Origin: Candidatus Zixiibacteriota bacterium
GTDB taxonomy: Bacteria > Zixibacteria > MSB-5A5 > GN15 > FEB-12
Direction of reading: 5' to 3'
Assembly: GCA_030642845.1 (NCBI GenBank)
Contig: DAOWMZ010000049.1
Location: 1-8,949 of the forward strand
DNA: 8,949 nt
The position numbers and the translations under genes were made by a program. Position 1 is the stretch's first letter, and every line of letters begins with the position of its first letter. Positions 6,767 to 8,949 of the stretch are shown here, piece by piece. The notes beneath the pieces are model-generated. The model searched no databases and had not been told where the DNA came from. It saw only the letters and a list, made by a program, of their open reading frames with translations.

Positions 6767-7771
6767 TTAATTTTTCCCGGATGTAGATAAGTAGATTATT
6801 GCAATGGCCGCAATTATAAATATGATGAAAATTATTGATACAAACCGTTTATTGGGACTTTTCTGTTCATCATATTCCTGAATGTCTGTATTATTTTCGG
6901 CTTCGGTTAGTTTTTCCAGCCAGTCTTTTTCAATATTCTGTTCTTCTGGGTTTTCAGCGGGAATAGTGAAAACATCAATTTCAGAAAGATCAGTTTTTTC
7001 AACTTCATCTATTTTAAGGGCAATTACTGTTATATTATCAGCTCCGCCTCGATCTTTGGCAAGTTGAATCAAACTATCAACAATCAAGTTTAAATCTGAT
7101 CGGGCTTTGTTGGCAATTCCAAAAATATCTTCATCGTCAGCAAAGCCGCATAGTCCGTCAGAACAGAGTATAAAAATATCACCGGGGCGCATCCGTAAAA
7201 GTCGATAATCCACTTCAACTGTTTCGCGAACACCAAGAGCTCTGGTTATAACATTTTTCCCTACGACTGATTCTGCTTCTTCTTGTGAAATATTCTGACT
7301 GTTCTGAATTTCAGCTATCCAGGAATGATCAATTGTCAGGGGAACCAGTGACCTTTGATCAAGACGGTAAACACGACTGTCACCAACATGAGCGATTGAC
7401 ATCATATCGCCTTGCAGGGCTATTGAGGCGATTGTTGTCCCCATACCGGAGAGATCGGCATCAACTGCTGCTTTATGGTAGATATGGCTGTTAGCCAGCC
7501 TTATTGATTTGATAAGTAAATTACCGGTAGTTGGAATAGTTTGTTCAATTGATAACAAATTAACTTCAAGTAATTCATCATGGAAATTCTTAAAAAGATT
7601 CTGGAGCGTCATGGAAGATGTCATTGAAGCTACTTCACCGGCCTGATGTCCACCCATTCCGTCGCAGACTGCAAAGACATGATTGTCATGATCTAAATGA
7701 AGATAATCTTCGTTTCCCGGCCTTACAAGCCCGACATCGGTTTTACCTATAAGCCTGTATTTTAGAGGCAC
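6767..7771 (-). CDS. PPM/PP2C-family serine/threonine protein phosphatase with C-terminal membrane anchor
   Basis: This encodes 334 residues. The GTG start at 7771 is supported by AAAAGGA (7778-7784) six bases upstream. The bacterial PP2C motifs occur in order: TDVG (11-14) and GNED (19-22), CDGMGGH (36-42), GMGTT (109-113), HVGDSR (128-133), a CSDGL metal-binding loop (203-207) and GGADNIT (242-248). The aspartates that bind the two Mn/Mg ions in this family (Asp22, Asp37, Asp205, Asp245) are present, so it should be active. The family removes phosphate from Ser/Thr of proteins and often reverses Hanks-type kinases (PrpC/Stp type). After residue 253 comes an acidic linker of about 55 residues and then one hydrophobic segment (about 310-328) with a short tail. 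This predicts a tail-anchored protein with its catalytic domain in the cytoplasm. No kinase gene is in the window, so its substrate is unknown. Transcription is probably separate from the upstream gene because of the terminator at 7875-7901. Confidence 0.95.
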   Translation of the reverse strand: MPLKYRLIGKTDVGLVRPGNEDYLHLDHDNHVFAVCDGMGGHQAGEVASMTSSMTLQNLFKNFHDELLEVNLLSIEQTIPTTGNLLIKSIRLANSHIYHKAAVDADLSGMGTTIASIALQGDMMSIAHVGDSRVYRLDQRSLVPLTIDHSWIAEIQNSQNISQEEAESVVGKNVITRALGVRETVEVDYRLLRMRPGDIFILCSDGLCGFADDEDIFGIANKARSDLNLIVDSLIQLAKDRGGADNITVIALKIDEVEKTDLSEIDVFTIPAENPEEQNIEKDWLEKLTEAENNTDIQEYDEQKSPNKRFVSIIFIIFIIAAIAIIYLSTSGKN

Positions 7772-7777
7772 TTTAAT

Positions 7778-7784
7778 TCCTTTT
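7778..7784 (-). promoter_or_regulatory. Shine-Dalgarno sequence for the GTG start of the phosphatase gene
   Basis: AAAAGGA on the - strand lies six bases before GTG at 7771. The protein from this GTG begins MPLKYRLIGKTDVG, which places the first PP2C motif about ten residues in, as usual for the family. No better start is seen. Confidence 0.6.
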
Positions 7785-7840
7785 GTGCTTTACAGTAATC
7801 AATGTTAAAATCTACCAATTTCAATAGACATCAAATATTA

Positions 7841-7867
7841 AGTATAATTGAAAAAGTGAAAAGACAA
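7841..7867 (-). promoter_or_regulatory. possible promoter of the phosphatase gene
   Basis: On the - strand TATACT (7841-7846) is a five-of-six match to a -10 box. The best upstream partner is TTGTCT (7862-7867) with a short 15-base spacer. The site lies between the terminator of the upstream gene and the phosphatase start, leaving a leader of roughly 60 bases. Position is reasonable; the sequence match is weak. Confidence 0.3.
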
Positions 7868-7874
7868 AACAACA

Positions 7875-7901
7875 AAAAACCCCGAAAAAATCGGGGTTTT
7901 T
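7875..7901 (-). terminator. strong rho-independent terminator (bidirectional form)
   Basis: A perfect 11-bp stem, AAAAACCCCGA paired with TCGGGGTTTTT, encloses a five-base loop. On the - strand the stem is followed by TGTTGTTTTG, giving a good U-rich tail. It lies 22 bases past the stop of the gene at 7923, which it should terminate. The T-rich side also exists on the + strand, but no + gene ends nearby. Confidence 0.93.
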
Positions 7902-7922
7902 ATTAAATCATGTCTAAACGGT

Positions 7923-8948
7923 TTATTTGGCTAAGATCATCTTTTTTGACTGAGAGCCATAATCGGTAACCATACGGTAGAGATAGATGCCGCTGGCTTT
8001 TGCAGAAGCATCGTAGTTAATATTATGTTCACCGGCAGAAAGAGTTCCCAGATCAAAATAATCAACTTCTCTACCCAGAACATCATAGATAATCAATTTT
8101 ACTGACGATTTTACTGCAAGATTGAATGCAATAGTAGTAGTCGGATTAAAAGGATTGGGATAGTTTTGTTCTAAACTGTATTGATCAGGTAATAAATCGT
8201 CTGTACCATCATCAATATCAGTGACGATCACTGACATATTAACATCTCCGCTGACTTTTACAGAAGTGTCCAGTTTTGAAAAGATTTCATAACTGAGCGT
8301 GTCAGGTTCTGTCCCGGGCCAGATAGGTACAACGACATCAAAGAAGACATAAGCAGTGGAACCAGAACCATTATAAACATAAGCTGTCCTGACAGAATCT
8401 GTACCTTCAAACATCAGCGTGTCGAGTTCAATAACTTCCCAGCCTTTGGTTGAAACGACATTAACGCCGTAAAAATCTTTTCCATTGCCGGTATTTTGAA
8501 CTCCGATCATAAACCGGATAGTATCACAACCACCTGCATCACAAGCAGGAGCGGTTGTATTATTTGGTGGATCAACAAGGTCAATACCAAGAATTCCTGT
8601 CGTAGAAATATTGGCAACATCAGTATTACCATTTTGGACCCATATATTAACCCCGCTGTCAAGAACAGCCGGACGATTCATAATCTTGAATGTAATTACA
8701 TCACCTGCCTCAGCCCCTTCATCTAAAACAGGAGTAGAGAAATCATCGGCATAAACACTCAGATAACCGTAAATGCCAATTGAGTCAGGAACGATTTGGT
8801 TATCGACACCGACTGTATATGTGCCACAGTGAACTTCATCAGGATCATAAGCATCAACAATGGAACCTACCGGAGCAAATTCACCATTGTAATACACAAA
8901 ACCCTTAAAAAAATGAGATTCACTGGTAGGGATTACATCAGCCAGACT
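7923..8948 (-). CDS. secreted protein with canonical T9SS type A C-terminal sorting domain (5' end outside window)
   Basis: The frame is open from the right edge (SLADVIPTSESHFFKGFVYY...) to TAA at 7923-7925, giving 341 visible residues. GTG at 8897 is internal, since coding-like residues continue upstream. The first about 90 residues contain APVGSIVDAYDPDEVHCGTY and a DEGAEAGDVITFKI segment, a pattern of small beta-rich domains in secreted proteins. The middle (to about 250) is Ig-like, with a CDAGGC pair that could form a disulfide. From about residue 254 comes a textbook T9SS type A domain: SLEQNYPNPFNPTTTI, then VKLIIYDVLGREV, then SAGEHNINYDAS, then SGIYLYRM, ending KKMILAK. In Bacteroidetes and relatives this domain directs outer-membrane export and surface attachment through the Por machinery, and is usually cleaved. 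The cargo has no recognisable catalytic motif. It is followed by a strong terminator. Confidence 0.9.
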   Translation of the reverse strand, partial: SLADVIPTSESHFFKGFVYYNGEFAPVGSIVDAYDPDEVHCGTYTVGVDNQIVPDSIGIYGYLSVYADDFSTPVLDEGAEAGDVITFKIMNRPAVLDSGVNIWVQNGNTDVANISTTGILGIDLVDPPNNTTAPACDAGGCDTIRFMIGVQNTGNGKDFYGVNVVSTKGWEVIELDTLMFEGTDSVRTAYVYNGSGSTAYVFFDVVVPIWPGTEPDTLSYEIFSKLDTSVKVSGDVNMSVIVTDIDDGTDDLLPDQYSLEQNYPNPFNPTTTIAFNLAVKSSVKLIIYDVLGREVDYFDLGTLSAGEHNINYDASAKASGIYLYRMVTDYGSQSKKMILAK

Positions 8949-8949
8949 A

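Noticed and set aside
8496..8726. 76-codon open frame on the + strand inside the right-hand gene
   Set aside because: Antisense to a gene with a recognised T9SS C-terminal domain; no start context or motif supports it.
8895..8897. GTG at 8897 (- strand) as the start of the right-hand gene
   Set aside because: The frame stays open to the window edge, no signal peptide follows the GTG, and the beta-rich domain appears already begun.

Overview
The window looks like chromosomal DNA from an uncultured or poorly described member of the FCB superphylum (Bacteroidetes/Chlorobi/Fibrobacteres and relatives such as Marinimicrobia, KSB1, Zixibacteria, Cloacimonetes). The evidence is a canonical type IX secretion (T9SS type A) C-terminal sorting domain in the right-hand gene, and a second YPNPY-type C-terminal domain shared by three large secreted paralogs. 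The DNA is AT-rich by eye. I cannot place it more precisely from sequence alone.

Left two thirds, + strand (1-5904): three consecutive genes of one family. The first is cut by the left edge and only its last 173 codons are present. The next two are complete precursors of about 831 and 850 residues, each with a signal peptide. Both share a conserved N-terminal region, a DTDGDG...GDGVPD calcium-binding-type segment, a fibronectin-III-like region and a gap-free 110-residue C-terminal domain. By hand count the three C-terminal domains are 75-76% identical in every pair, so the array is a set of similarly diverged duplicates. The function is unknown; the proteins are probably exported and cell-surface or extracellular.

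Right third, - strand (5924-8948): three genes read leftwards. From right to left they are a secreted protein with a T9SS sorting domain (5' end outside the window) ending at a strong intrinsic terminator; a PPM/PP2C-type Ser/Thr phosphatase with a C-terminal membrane anchor; and a small lipoprotein with an Ig-like domain that converges on the third paralog with a 19-base gap. I see no link to the paralog array beyond adjacency and a shared emphasis on the cell envelope.

The most interesting non-coding structure lies between the phosphatase and the lipoprotein gene (about 6657-6745). It is a GC-rich element in very AT-rich surroundings, made of two inverted copies of one 19-base palindromic module whose stem is preserved by a G-C to U-G change. 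It resembles a REP doublet or a tiny MITE. I found no RNA genes, CRISPR arrays, transposase genes or recognisable defence or biosynthetic system.
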